Origin: Cucumis sativus
Lineage: Eukaryota; Streptophyta; Magnoliopsida; Cucurbitales; Cucurbitaceae
Reading direction: 5' to 3'
Length of the DNA stretch: 64,000 nucleotides
Assembly: GCF_000004075.3 (NCBI RefSeq)
Contig: NW_022279526.1
Coordinates: 1 to 64,000, forward strand
In this document: piece by piece, positions 11,025 through 22,079 of the stretch
Layout: each line of letters starts with the position of its first letter
Position numbering within the stretch: position 1 is the stretch's first letter
Notes under the pieces: generated by a model
What the model saw: the letters and a program-made list of their open reading frames with translations, nothing else
What the model was told of the DNA's origin: nothing
Databases searched by the model: none
Program-made: the position numbers and the translations under genes

Positions 11025-12333
11025 ATGCCGCCAAGGGGAGGTGTACGTAGAGGAGGTCGTAGAGGCCGAGGTAGAGGAGCAGGTCGTAATCAGCCTACTG
11101 AGGGTCAAGCTGAACAGCGAATTCCTGCTGCACCCGTGACTCACGTCGAGTTTGATGCACTGTCTGCTCACATGGAGCAGAGGTTTACGGAACTTATGAC
11201 GGCTATAGCTCGAAACCAGCAGGCACCTGCAGTTCCACCTGCACCTGTGGTTCCCCTGTACCAGCAGCTCCACCTGCACCAGCAGCCCCTCCTACACAAG
11301 GATTGGCTGCACAACAGCCGCAGATATTACCGAACCAACTTTCTACTGAGGCGAAACATTTGAGGGACTTTAGGAAATATGACCCTCAGACGTTTGATAG
11401 GTCACTGGAGGATCCTACTAAAGCTGAGTTGTGGTTGTCCTCTGTGGAAACCATATTCAATTACATGAGATGTCCGAGGAGCACAGAGTTCAGTGTGCTG
11501 CTTTTCTACTGAGGGACAGAGGCATTATCTGGTGGAGGACTACAATGCGCATGCTAGGTGGAGATGTGAGGCAGATTACCTGGGATCAGTTTAAAAACTG
11601 CTTCTATACCAAGTTTTTCTCGGCTAACCTTAGAGACGCCAAAAGCCAGGAATTCTTGGAGTTGAAGCAAGGACATATGACAGTCGAGGAGTACGACCAG
11701 GAGTTTGATATGCTGTCACGTTTTGCCCCTGAACTTGTTGGTAACGAGCAGGCTAGAGCTGATAGGTTCGTCAAGGGATTGAGAGATGAGATTAGGGACT
11801 TTGTGCGAGCACTAAAGCCCACTACCCAGGCTGAAGCGCTGCGTCTGGCAGTGGATATGAGCATTGGGAAGGATGAAATACGGCCAAGGAGCTTTGATAA
11901 GGGATCGTCGTCTGGTCAAAAGAGAAAAGCAGAGCAGAGAACTGTGGGAGTTCCTCAGAGGAACTTGAGACCAGGCGATCCTTTTCGCAGTTTCCAGCAG
12001 AGTTCTGGCGGGGCAGGAGACACTACTCGAGAGAAGCCATTATGCAATACGTGTGGGAAACGTCACCTGGGTCGTTGTTTGATGGGAACGAGAGTCTGTT
12101 ATAAGTGCAAGCAAGAGGGACACATGGCTGATAGGTGTCCCTTGAGATCTACTGGGGCTGGACAGAGCAGTCAGGGAGAGAGACCTCCACAGCGGGGTAC
12201 AATCTTTGCCACTAATAGATCAGAGGCAGAGAAGGCCGGCACAGTGGTGACAGGTACATTACCAGTGTTAGGGCATTTTGCCTTGACCTTGTTTGACTCG
12301 GGATCTTCTCATTTATTTCATCGCTTTTTGTGA
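11025..12333 (+). pseudogene. Gypsy gag with zinc knuckle, running into the protease start
   Basis: The start is placed at ATG 11025, giving a basic Gly/Arg leader (MPPRGGVRRGGRRGRGRG). A Pro/Ala-rich linker follows, then the retrotransposon gag domain (about 11345-11860; FRKYDPQTFDR, WWRTTMRM, TKFFSANLRDAKSQEF, FVKGLRDEIR). Near the end are a CxxC-type pair and the CCHC knuckle CYKCKQEGHMADRCP at about 12100-12140. The frame continues into the aspartic-protease motif LFDSGSSH, about 12290-12310. Gag forms the virus-like particle and binds the RNA. Frameshifts occur near 11255 and 11475, and a further one near 12312 separates the DSGSS motif from the rest of the protease. Confidence 0.88.
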
Positions 12334-15300
12334 CGCATGCATGCTTAGAGGTGGAACCCTTAGATTATGTTTTGTCAGTGTCTACACCGTCTGGAGAAAT
12401 TATGTTGTCTAAGGAAAAGATTAAAGCGTGTGAAATTGAGATAGCTGGTCGTGTGCTGGACGTAACCTTGTTGGTATTAGATATGCGTGACTTTGATGTA
12501 ATTTTAGGTATGGATTGGCTAGCTACTAATCATGCTAGTATTGATTGTTCTCGTAAGGAAGTTGTGTTCAGTCCCCCTACTGCATCTAGCTTTAAATTCA
12601 AGGGGTAGGAACAGTAGTACTGCCTAAAGTAATCTCAGCTATGAAAGCTAGTAAACTACTCAACCAGGGTACTTGGAGTATTTTGGCAAGTGTGGTGGAT
12701 ACTAAGGAAGATGAGACTTCTTTAACTTCAGAACCTGTGGTAAGAGAATACCCAGATGTATTTCCAAAAGATCTTCCAGGACTACCGCCACATAGAGAGG
12801 TTGATTTTGCCATTGCGTTGGAGCCAGACACTACTCCTATTTCTAGAGCCCCTTATAGGATGACTCCTGCTGAGTTGAAAGAACTGAAGGTACAGTTACA
12901 GGAATTGCTTGACAAAGGCTTTATTCGACCTAGTGTGTCACCTTGGGGTGCACCAGTATTGTTTGTGAAGAAGAAGGATGGGTCGATGCGTCTTTGCATT
13001 GACTATAGAGAGTTGAATAAAGTAACAGTCAAGAACAGATATCCTTTACCCAGAATCGATGATTTGTTCGATCAGTTACAGGGAGCCACGGTGTTCTCTA
13101 AGATTGACTTACGGTCAAGTTATCACAGTTGAGGATTAGAGACCGTGATGTTCCTAAGACTGCTTTTCGTTCGAGGTATGGACATTATGAATTCATAGTA
13201 ATGTCTTTTGGTTTGACTAATGCACCTGCTGTATTTATGGATTTGATGAACAGGGTGTTTAAGGATTTCTTAGACACTTTTGTGATAGTCTTCATTGATG
13301 ATATTTTGGTTTATTCCAAGACTGAGGCCGAACATGAGGAACACTTACATAAGGTGTTAGAGACTCTTTGAGTCAATAAACTGTATGCTAAATTCTCTAA
13401 GTGCGAATTTTGGTTGAAGCAGGTGGCTTTTCTTGGTCATGTGGTTTCCAGTGAGGGAGTTTCAGTAGACCCTGCAAAGATAGAAGCGGTTACCAGTTGG
13501 TCTCGACCCTCTACAGTTAGTGAGGTTCGTAGTTTTCTGGGTTTAGCAGGGTACTACCGGAGGTTTGTGGAGGATTTTTCACGTTTGGCTACTCCCTTGA
13601 CTTAGTTGACAAGGAAGGGAACTCCGTTTGTTTGGAGTCCAGCTTGCGAGGATAGTTTTCAGAACCTTAAGCAAAGGTTAGTTACTGCACCGGTCCTTAC
13701 AGTACCAGATGGATCCGGAAGTTTTGTGATTTACAGTGATGCTTCCAAGAAAGGACTGGGTTGTGTTTTGATGCAGAAAGGTAAGGTGGTTGCTTATGCC
13801 TCTCGTCAGTTGAAGAGTCACGAGCAGAACTACCCCACACATGATTTGGAGTTGGCAGCAGTGGTTTTTGCATTGAAGATATGGAGACATTATTTGTACG
13901 GTGAAAAGATACAAATCTTTACTGACCATAAGAGCCTGAAGTACTTCTTTACTCAGAAAGAGTTGAATATGAGACAGCGAAGGTGGCTCGAGTTGATAAA
14001 GGATTATGACTGCGAGATATTGTACCATCCTGGTAAGGCAAACGTGGTGGCTGATGCTCTTAGTAGAAAAGTATCACATTCGGCAGCACTCATTACTAGA
14101 CAGGTACCATTGCATCGAGACTTGGAGAGAGCTGAGATTGCAGTATCTGTGGGGAGAGTCACCTCACAGTTAGCTCAATTAACGGTGCAACCGACTCTGA
14201 GGCAGAAGATTGTTGATGCTCAGAGTAGTGACCCTTATTTGATAGAGAGACGTCGCCTTGTTGGAATGGGACAGACTGATGAGTTCTCCATATCCTCTGA
14301 TGGTGGGTTGATGTTTGAGAGACGTTTGTGTGTGCCAGCGAACAGTACAGTTAAGATTGACTTACTAGATGAAGCCCATAATTCTCCATTTTCCATGCAT
14401 CCTGGTAGCACGAAAATGTACCAGGATCTAAAACGTTTTTATTGGTGGCGAATATGAAAAGGGAAGTGGCGGAATTTGTTAGTAAGTGTCTAGTATGTCA
14501 GCAGTTAAGGCACCTAGACAGAAACCAGCAGGTTTGTTACAACCTTTAAGTGTGCCAGAGTGGAAGTGGGAGAATGTGTCGATGGATTTTATTTCAGGGC
14601 TGCCTAAGACCCTGAAGGGTTTCACAGTGATTTTGGTTGTCGTAGACAGGCTTACGAAATCGGCACATTTTGTACTAGGGAAATCCACTTATACTACTGG
14701 TAAGTGGGCACAGTTGTATTTAACTGAGATTGTGAGACTGCATGGAGTGCCTGTATCGATTGTTTCTGATAGGGATGCACGGTTTACTTCCAAGTTTTGG
14801 AAGGGACTTCAGACTGCTATGGGTACGAGATTGGATTTCAGTACAGCCTTTGATCCACAGACTGATGGTCAAACTGAACGTTTGAACCAAGTTTTAGAGG
14901 ATATGCTACGAGCTTGTGTTCTAGAGTTTCCAGGTAGTTGGGACTCTCATCTACATTTGATGGAGTTTGCTTATAACAACAGTTTCCAGGCTACCATCGG
15001 TATGGCACCATTTGAGGCTTTGTATGGCAAATGTTGTAGACCCCTGTTTGTTGGAGTGAGGTTGGTGAACATAGGTTGATGGGACCTGAATTAGTTCGGT
15101 CTACTAATGAGGCTATTCAAAAGATTAGAGCACGTATGCAAACAGCGCAGAGTAGACAGAAGAGCTATGCAGATGTACGATGAAAAGACCTTAAGTTCGA
15201 TGTGGGAGAAAAAGTATTCTTGAAGGTAGCACCTATGAAGGGTGTTATGCGTTTTGAAAAGAAAGGGAAGTTAAGTCCTCGTTTTGTTGGACCATTTGAG

Positions 15301-15624
15301 ATCTTAGAGAGGGTTGGTGTTGTGGCGTATCGCTTGGCATTACCACCATCACTCTCTGCAGTTCATAATGTTTTCCATGTTTCGATGTTGAGAAAGTATG
15401 TGGCCGATACGTCTCATGTAGTGGACTACGAACCTTTGGAGATTGATGAGCATTTGAGCTATGTAGAACAACCTGTGGAGATTCTGGCTAGAGAGGTAAA
15501 GATGCTTCGTAATAGAAGCATTCCATTAGTAAAGGTTTTGTGGCGGAATCATCGAATTGAAGAGGCGACATGGGAGCGAGAGGAAGAGATGAGGACTCGT
15601 TATCCAGAGTTATTTCAGGATTAA
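12310..15624 (+). pseudogene. Gypsy pol: protease, RT, RNase H, integrase, chromodomain-like tail
   Basis: Domains in order: protease remainder (VILGMDWLATNHASIDC, about 12510-12550); reverse transcriptase ([20 protein letters not shown], then [11 protein letters not shown] at about 13290-13330); RNase H ([43 protein letters not shown], 13720-14070); integrase with a zinc-site remnant ([17 protein letters not shown]) and core (MDFISGLPKTLKGF, VSDRDARFTSKFW, DPQTDGQTERLNQ, 14580-14890); C-terminal domain ([16 protein letters not shown]); and a chromodomain-like end ([18 protein letters not shown], about 15525-15585), typical of Tekay/Del chromoviruses. Stops: TGA 13369-13371, TAG 13603-13605, TGA 15181-15183. 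Apparent one-base frameshifts lie near 12604, 13128, 14454, 14505 and 15045. Copies like this can move only with enzymes from intact relatives. Confidence 0.92.
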
Positions 15625-15648
15625 AACTTTCGAGGACGAAAGTTTCTT

Positions 15649-15661
15649 AAGGAGGGAAGAA
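15649..15661 (+). other. Polypurine tract
   Basis: AAGGAGGGAAGAA directly abuts the TG that opens the 3' LTR at 15662. This is where plus-strand DNA synthesis is primed. Confidence 0.85.
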
Positions 15662-17774
15662 TGTAATGCCCCAAAGGTATATATATATATATTTTGTTTT
15701 TATTTTATATATATATTTTTTAATATTTAATTTAAATAAAAAGAAAAGAAAAAGAAAATTTCTTTATTTTTTTTCCTTTTTCTTTTCTTTTCTTTTCTCT
15801 CTTTTTCTTCCTCCCGTGCGCCGCGACCCCCATCCGTTCTCTTCTCCTTCCTGTTCGCAGCAACCGCCGCCTTATCCGTTCTCTTCTCCTTCCCGTTCGC
15901 AGCAACCGCCGCCCCATCCGTTCTCTCTCCTTCCCGTTCGCAGCAACAACCGCCGACCATCCCTCTCTTTTCTTTCCGCCGCAGCCCAGCAACCGCGCCC
16001 CTATTCTTCTTTCCGGTCGTTTTCTTCTCTTCTTCGGATCCAAAACTGCTGCTGTAACCTTGGCGCCGCGTGACCTCTGCCCAGCGCCGTGTGACCCTCT
16101 GCCCAGTCCCGCCGCACAACATCTGTCTCCGTCGAAGCCAAGCCAGTCGCCGTCCATTCCTCTCCTTTCTCCTCTGTTTTCAGCCAGCCGCCGCCGATTC
16201 CTTCTCCTCCGTTGTCTGCAATGCCGCGCGACTCTCCGTCCGTCTGTATACGGTCTCTCCGTCGCACGTCGTCTCTTCGCAAAGCTACTGCTCGACTTCT
16301 TCCGCGAATAACATCTGCCATGAACCGAACTAAAGACCCCAGATCCAACTTTCTACGCGTCGAGTTCCTTCTTCGTCCTGCCGCAGGATTGGGTCGTTAG
16401 CTGTCGTTCCTGCTTTGCCACGAGTCATTAAATTCTGATTGGTAAGATTGAAGTTATGAAATTCGTAACTGTTTCTAAAATAAACTGAAGTAATATTACA
16501 GGACTAATTGGTTGGAGAAATCGTTTACTGTTCGATTATAGGTTGAAGGTAACGTTCGAATTCCTTGGGTTCGCAGCAAACAATTGATTCTAGTTAGAAC
16601 TAGTTTCGCGAAGATTTGGGTAAGTTGTAAAAAAAAAATTCACATTGGGTTGAATTTAAATGATTGATGCGTTGAAGAGAATTATTGAGAAATTGTCTTA
16701 ATGTTTAGGTTCGTTCTTCGTAGACTTCAACGTGGTTAAGGAGCTTAACTAACTTGAAAGTAAGGGATTTTCTACTGGACTCACTTATGATTGTGAATTG
16801 TATGTGTTGAATGTATACTGTGGATTGACTGAAAATATATATATGCATATGAATTGAAGTAGACTTAATGTTGAATGCATATTGTGATTGTCATGGAATA
16901 TATATATGTGTGTGTGGACGTGGACAGGACGAAAAATTGTAGATTGTGTTTGTATGAGATGCAGATGTGAACTTGTGATTGTCGTTTAGATTGGGTGTAC
17001 GTTACGCTAAAGTATGACTGTGTGCTGGTGAACTGAGGGGTGTATTGACTGTATAGTTTGATTGACTGACGTATTAGTATATTATTGACAGACATATGAC
17101 TAAAGTGAGATAAGTTGACTGTTAGGACGTTGAGAGAGAGAACTTTATGTTTTGAAGTAACTGAAAGATGGATTGAATGGAATGAGGGGAAAATTGTTAG
17201 CTTTTATTGGGATGTGTGCCTTGTAGGTGTCCCACGGGATCACCAATTTATTTTGCACCTTCGGGAGCATTAGACTAATATGTGTTTCTGCAGAACACTA
17301 GACTGATATGTACGTCCCTCGGGGCGTTAGACTGAGATGTGCATCCTACGGGATCACAAGACTGCGACTGTACAGGGTGTCCCAATAGAACGTTAACAAT
17401 CTATTTTCCCCTGACGGGACCAGTAGAGGGTCTCTTACTGAGTATTGTTATACTCACCCTTCTTATGTTTAATTTTCAGGTAAAGGTAATAAAGGTGGCA
17501 AACCGGCGAGGGGCAGGAAGGAAGCGTGATTGCCATAGGAAACGTGTCATTTTGCTTCCGCTTATGGTTTCTTTTGAGGTTTAAGATGTATTAAAACTTA
17601 GTTTACAAACTTTTATTTGTAAATAGTATTATTTTTAAGTTTTCTTGAATATTTGAAAAATCAGGCCTGACATAAATTTGTTTTTCAATTGACTTATGTT
17701 TCATTTTGTATCAACCAAAGTCTTTTGTTAAAAATTAATGACCTCGACTTACCTAGAAAAGTTGGGTCGTTACA
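15662..17774 (+). repeat. 3' LTR of the gypsy element, 2113 bp
   Basis: It starts TGTAATGCCCCAAAGG and ends GGTCGTTACA, then TCTTT. An AT-rich start is followed by a GC-rich CT-biased block (15810-16400) that resembles a transcribed leader. Two tandem repeats lie inside: about three units around CCGTTCGCAGCAACCGCC at 15830-15960, and degenerate units around TAGACTGATATGT with CGGGG/CGGGA at about 17217-17385. The Arg/Ser/Pro-rich reading frames on both strands here are compositional. A truncated relative lies in reverse at about 41700-42682. Confidence 0.93.
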
Positions 17775-17989
17775 TCTTTCCCTTTGCAAAACAGACCAAT
17801 ATATAATCAATCATTGGCTCCTTATGGGAAAATACAGAAGCCCTATACATGTCTGTTTCAAGCCTGTGTTGAACAACTTTTAATTCCCTAAGATAAGGAG
17901 ATTTATCTGAAGGTTCAAGAATAATGACATGTCCTAAACTAACCCACCAGTTCGCAACAGTGAACCAGTTTGATCGTTAGGGGCAACTT

Positions 17990-18240
17990 TTGATAATAAG
18001 CGCACAACCATGCCCCAATTCCAATGTTGCCCAAAAGTAAAGGCCTTTCTTCACAATGCTCCATAAAGAAAAGTTCGACTTTCACATAAAGATCTTATTT
18101 CTTTTTTATTGCTCCAAGAGATCTAATAGATCTATTTTCACCACGCAAATCCCTTTTGTTATCATGGAAAATGTGTTGGTTGTGCTCAAACCAAATCTCT
18201 GCTAGCAACACTTTTATCAAATTAACCCATATTTTTTTTA
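17990..18240 (-). pseudogene. LINE ORF2 C-terminal fragment
   Basis: On the minus strand a frame near 18235-18130 reads VLLAEIWFEHNQHIFHD, matching the conserved LINE ending (W-ERN-R-F). Together with the zinc-type piece at 18780-19040 it looks like one old minus-strand LINE, split by the SINE-like insertions. Bases 17780-17990 continue the old flank with no recognised coding. Confidence 0.55.
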
Positions 18241-18425
18241 AAAAAAAAAGAGGATATGAGTTTCACTATTATTAATATTGAAAAATGAAGAGACAAAGCT
18301 CAATGTCATGAGGATTATACAAAGAGCAATAGGATAGAGGATCAACAGACGCACCTGGACATCTCAACTAGGTTGACACCCCCTTAGCGCCCTCATCACA
18401 TCCAAAAAGCGACAACACAAGATCA
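18240..18425 (-). mobile_element. Older SINE-like copy, minus orientation
   Basis: The block carrying CATCTCAACTAGGTTGACAC and CCCTCATCACATCC (18366-18415) is the reverse complement of 18505-18570 with about ten percent differences. A T-run at about 18231-18239 fits a poly(A) tail read backwards. It forms the left arm of an imperfect inverted repeat with the next entry. Confidence 0.6.
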
Positions 18426-18444
18426 AAACCAAAAGCCACAAATA

Positions 18445-18698
18445 GAAGGCTTTTTTTGTGTTTGTTTTGCCTTTGGACATTACTCCTTTGTTATGGGTTT
18501 TAGCTTGGTTGGATATGATGAGGGTGCTATGGGGGTGTCAACCTAGTTGAGATGCCAAGGTGCCCCCCTGATCCATGGTTACATATTCATTGTATAACTC
18601 TCTTGTACTATGAGCTTTTGTCTAATTATTATTATTATTTTAATATTAATAAAGAGGTTGTCTCCTTTTCAAAAAAAAAAAAACAAAACAAAACAAAA
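18445..18698 (+). mobile_element. SINE-like or 5'-truncated LINE insertion
   Basis: A 254-bp element ends in CTCCTTTTC followed by an A-rich tail with AAAAC repeats. It is bounded by AAAAGCCACAAATA on both sides (18431-18444 and about 18699-18712), a 14-bp target duplication typical of L1-mediated insertion. The body contains GGGGGTGTCAACCTAGTTGA. A convincing tRNA-type box A and box B could not be made out, so a truncated LINE remains possible. It inserted next to an older inverted relative. Confidence 0.75.
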
Positions 18699-18779
18699 AA
18701 AAGCCACAAATATAAAACCAAACAAAATCATAAAATAATATGTCAAAAAAAAATCATAAATCATAGGTAGCAGGTCGAG

Positions 18780-19040
18780 AACAAAGAAGAATAAGCCTTG
18801 ATTGAGCAAAAAATCCCAACAAATATTGAATGTTTGGAGAAGATGGAACCAACATTTCGATATAAAGACATAGTCAATTAAAAGGTGCTAAATATTTTTC
18901 ATGTTATCAACACAAATGGGGCAGACATGAGGTGAGAGGACATGGGAGGGAAGTTTTCTTTGAAGTACTAAAGCACAGTTTAATTTTCCAAACAACGTAA
19001 TCCATATGGGGATATTTATCCAAAGAGTGAGCTAAATAGC
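18780..19040 (-). pseudogene. LINE zf-RVT domain fragment
   Basis: On the minus strand the sequence gives LNCALVLQRKLPSHVLSPHV followed by CPICVDNMKNI, then HLLIDY and KCW. This is the C-x2-C...H-x-C pattern of the zinc region that follows the reverse transcriptase in plant LINEs. The frame contains stops. It likely belongs with the C-terminal piece at 17990-18240. Confidence 0.6.
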
Positions 19041-19149
19041 CCAATGAGTGATTGTTTTATAAAACATTTTGAAATATTAAGTATTTAACAATTAACTCTT
19101 AACATAAATGAAATCAAACTCAAACAACTTATCTCAAACTTTCCCTTTT

Positions 19150-19400
19150 AGTTGCTATACCTAGAATCGTCGAGACGAAAAACAATAAACTAGGCATAGA
19201 AGCCCTATCCCGTGATACGATACTTACGAGATGAAACTCTAGGCATCAATTGTGCCCTATCTCGTTATAACTACAACGAGATGGAAAACTAGGCATTCGT
19301 ACAGGCTCTCGTCCCTTGAGATGGGAAACTAAGCATCTTTAGAAGTCTTCATCTCTTATCTAATACCAATGATGGAAAGCTAGGTATTTACTGAATATCC
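19150..19400 (+). repeat. Degenerate minisatellite with AAACTAGGCAT units
   Basis: About five imperfect units of roughly 55 bp repeat the pattern GAGATG...AAACTAGGCAT...CCCTATCTCGT (for example at 19185, 19240, 19285, 19330 and 19380). Function is unknown; such blocks often sit inside LTRs. Confidence 0.65.
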
Positions 19401-20082
19401 AAATCAAATGACCTCTATGCACAAGAAAATCTCTCCCGAAGGGTTGCTATATATCTTAGAATATTTTAGGTATAGACTAAAACATGCTAATATTATTTTC
19501 AAGCTTAAACATTTTGAAAACTTAGCACAATCATAATTGCTTATAATTTTCATTAGTAAATTCATCAATAAAAACATGTTTACCAAAATGTTTCTAAATT
19601 CATGCTTTGGAAATACTTTATATGTCAGTATCCTCAAATATTCAAACATCAAAGCATGCTTGAAACATTTGATAGTAAATTCATGTTTAGAAATCAACTT
19701 TAAACTCATTTTTGTCACTTATAAGAGTAGCTTGGACCTTGTCTTATAAACTTGTTCGATCTCCTTCAGATCTAAAATAATGAAAAATAATGGGAAATAA
19801 TTCCATTTAATTCCCGTTGATCATAAAAATATCAAAACTTTGCTTAAAATTTCCAAAAACCACAAAAACAGCCCAAAGACATTAGCTTGCGTACAAAATA
19901 TTGTGGCAGAAGTTGGCAGGCGCGCGTAGGGCTTGCCTTGCCATGTCTTGTTCTAACCTCATGTGCAGCGTGTCACAATCACAACTTTTCAAACACGGAA
20001 CAAACTATTGTGCGGAGCTTGTTGTAACTCGATGAACACGTCAGTTGTATGAAATTGGATACGATGTAGCCTCTCTACAGGT
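19401..20082. other. Unassigned sequence
   Basis: AT-rich with a more GC-rich stretch at 19905-20050. No domain, terminal repeat or RNA gene was recognised. Confidence 0.5.
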
Positions 20083-21325
20083 TTTAAGAGAAATTGGTTT
20101 TATTAAACACGAGAGAGAAAGGAAAGCATTGGAAACATCGTTAAAAAAACTTTGAAGACTGTCCAGCAAAGAGAACTTAAATTGCAAAGAGTACCTCTGT
20201 GATGAGATTGGTTCGTGGAACCAATTGGGATGGGAAAAAGTTTAGAGATATTTGAGAGAAACTCTTTTCTTTTTGCAAAGAGCAATAGCGTTAGCCTTAT
20301 TTTTTCATTTTTTATTAATTCATTTTTTTAAGAAAATTGTTTTCTTCTAGATATTATAACTCTCTTTCCTTCTAGGAATTGAAAATGAAGTAGAAGAGAA
20401 CCATGAGATTCTATTAATTTACAAATAATTAAATTAATATATATTTCAAATCTACTGATTAATTAAACATTAATCAATTAGTTAATAATTAATGAAATCG
20501 AATTTAATTAAATAATATTAAACCAAACTATTAATTAATTCTCCAATTAACTAATAACACTAAATTATTTATCTTATATTTAACTTAAATTAAATTTGAA
20601 TCATATTCAAATATAAGTTTCTCTCAATAATTTTAATATGAATCCAATTCACATTAAATTAATATTTGAACTCATTCAAATATTTTAACTCTCATAAATT
20701 AATTTTGAATCATCCCCAAAGTTAAATTTATATAGTAAAGTTTGATAAACTTTATATTACAATGTATCACTATACATTATACTAATTCCCAAGTTAAATT
20801 TAAACATTTTAAATTACAACCAATATAAATAAATCTCATTACCTTTACGAGCTAGGAAAGGGACCTAATGGACCTACATATCAGAAGCTACAACGATCTA
20901 AGATTAATTGGCTAAACTCATTAACCACATTAATCAATATTCGTTAGCTGTGTGTACACTCCACTAAAGACTCACAACTGAACTCTTCTCACTAAAAATA
21001 TATTTATGTGTCCACGGATATAGACCAATACTAGTAAGTTAGTCCTTCACGAGTGTTTGTAACACCAGTTGGATCAATTTACCGCTTTACCCTATGTTAC
21101 CTCTAATCCTTAAAAACCAGTGCTCCTCTAATGAACAACTTGTTTATGGTCCTACTAATAAACAAAAACCCCTCTCATGTCATAGAGAGGGTACGGGCCC
21201 TTTGTTCAAGTTTTGGAGACACCATTTAAGCTAACATTCATCTACTTACCCTAAAGTAGGAAATAAGTGAATTCCATTTTGTGCAATTATAATCCCAACT
21301 CCCCACTCAGTCTTGTCCCCAAAAA
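20083..21325 (-). repeat. LTR-like remnant, probably copia, reverse orientation
   Basis: Part of this block (about 20850-20960: GACCTACATATCAGAAGCTA, AAGATTAATTGGCTAAACTC) resembles 53580-53680, which lies directly beside a copia RNase H fragment in reverse orientation. The segment 20190-20245 (GATGAGATTGGTTCGTGGAA) also resembles 35050-35085. No boundaries or target duplication could be fixed. It ends where a CACTA-type terminus begins. Confidence 0.45.
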
Positions 21326-21645
21326 CACTACTACAAAAACAGGCTTTTTTGACGTTTAAAAAACACCAAGAATATTTACGAATTCAACATTCTTGACGTT
21401 TTTTAGATGTCAATAATATATAGTTTTCCTCGACGTTTTAAAAACATCAAGTAATTTATAAAAAATTCTTAACGTTTTTAAAATGTCGAGATAATTCTAA
21501 AAAGTTCTTGATATTTTTAAAAACGTCAAGAAAGTTATAAAAAAATTCTTGACGTTTTTAAAACGTCAAGATATTCTAAAAATCATTGAGAAAAGAAATT
21601 TTAATTTGTTTTTGACGTTTTAAAAACGTCAAGAAATTTCTAAAA
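21326..21645 (+). mobile_element. CACTA-like transposon end with palindrome array (array 1)
   Basis: The terminus CACTACTACAAAAACAGGC starts at 21326, as in CACTA (En/Spm) transposons. Behind it lie about five degenerate palindromes of the form TTGACGTTTTAAAAACGTCAA with AT-rich spacers (21350-21640). Subterminal repeat arrays of this kind bind the transposase in CACTA elements. The opposite end was not found with confidence, so the element's extent is unknown. Confidence 0.75.
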
Positions 21646-21709
21646 AAGTATTGTGTTAATATTCTTTTACAAAACACAACGTTTCAAGATCACTTCCCCT
21701 TTTCTTAAT

Positions 21710-22074
21710 TAAACCTAATTCGCCGTGACTTTGTCCCTTCTCCACCCGAAATCAAAAGCGTCGTTCACCTAACCTTCCCTTGCGTTCATCTGTGCATTCA
21801 TCTGCGTTCATCGCCGAAAAAGACTTCCCTTCGCGTTCATAAGCATTCACCTTCATTCATTTGCGTTCATCGTCCGTCACCGTCCGTCTGCTTTGCGTTC
21901 CCTTCACCTTCGTGATTTGCGTCCGTCTGTTCACCGTTCGGAATGCGTAAACATTCTCTGTTCGAAAACGAGTAAACACGTTCACCATCCTTCTGTCGCA
22001 TTCCACTTTCGCTAAACCTCTATTCGTTTCCAAATCCTTCATGGTTACTCATTCATTTTCTTCCCTTTCTAAAG
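21710..22074 (+). other. Exon-like leader with ATG and splice donor
   Basis: Just inside array 1 the base composition changes to a GC-richer, CT-biased stretch with repeated GCGTTCATC motifs (21770-21870). It ends in ATG (22041) followed by eleven codons (MVTHSFSSLSK) and AAAG|GTAATA, a good donor at 22075. This resembles a first exon of a gene carried by the transposon. No downstream exon was recognised in the next 2 kb. Confidence 0.4.
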
Positions 22075-22079
22075 GTAAT

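Larger units (their letters stand above)
10445..17774 (+). mobile_element. Ty3/gypsy LTR retrotransposon, chromovirus-like, with unequal LTRs
   Basis: A 7330-bp element is flanked on both sides by TCTTT (10440-10444 and 17775-17779), the 5-bp duplication expected of a Ty3 integrase. Order: 5' LTR (10445-10785), primer-binding site, gag, protease, reverse transcriptase, RNase H, integrase, chromodomain-like tail, polypurine tract, 3' LTR (15662-17774). Over the 293 bp that both LTRs share in direct order (10493-10785 against 17482-17774) I count four substitutions, so insertion was fairly recent. Several frameshifts and three in-frame stops make it non-autonomous. The 5' LTR is abnormal and is described in its own entry. 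Confidence 0.95.

Noticed and set aside
15666..16348. Ser/Pro-rich and Arg-rich frames in the 3' LTR
   Set aside because: Same LTR leader composition; the tandem CGCAGCAACCGCC units keep frames open by chance.
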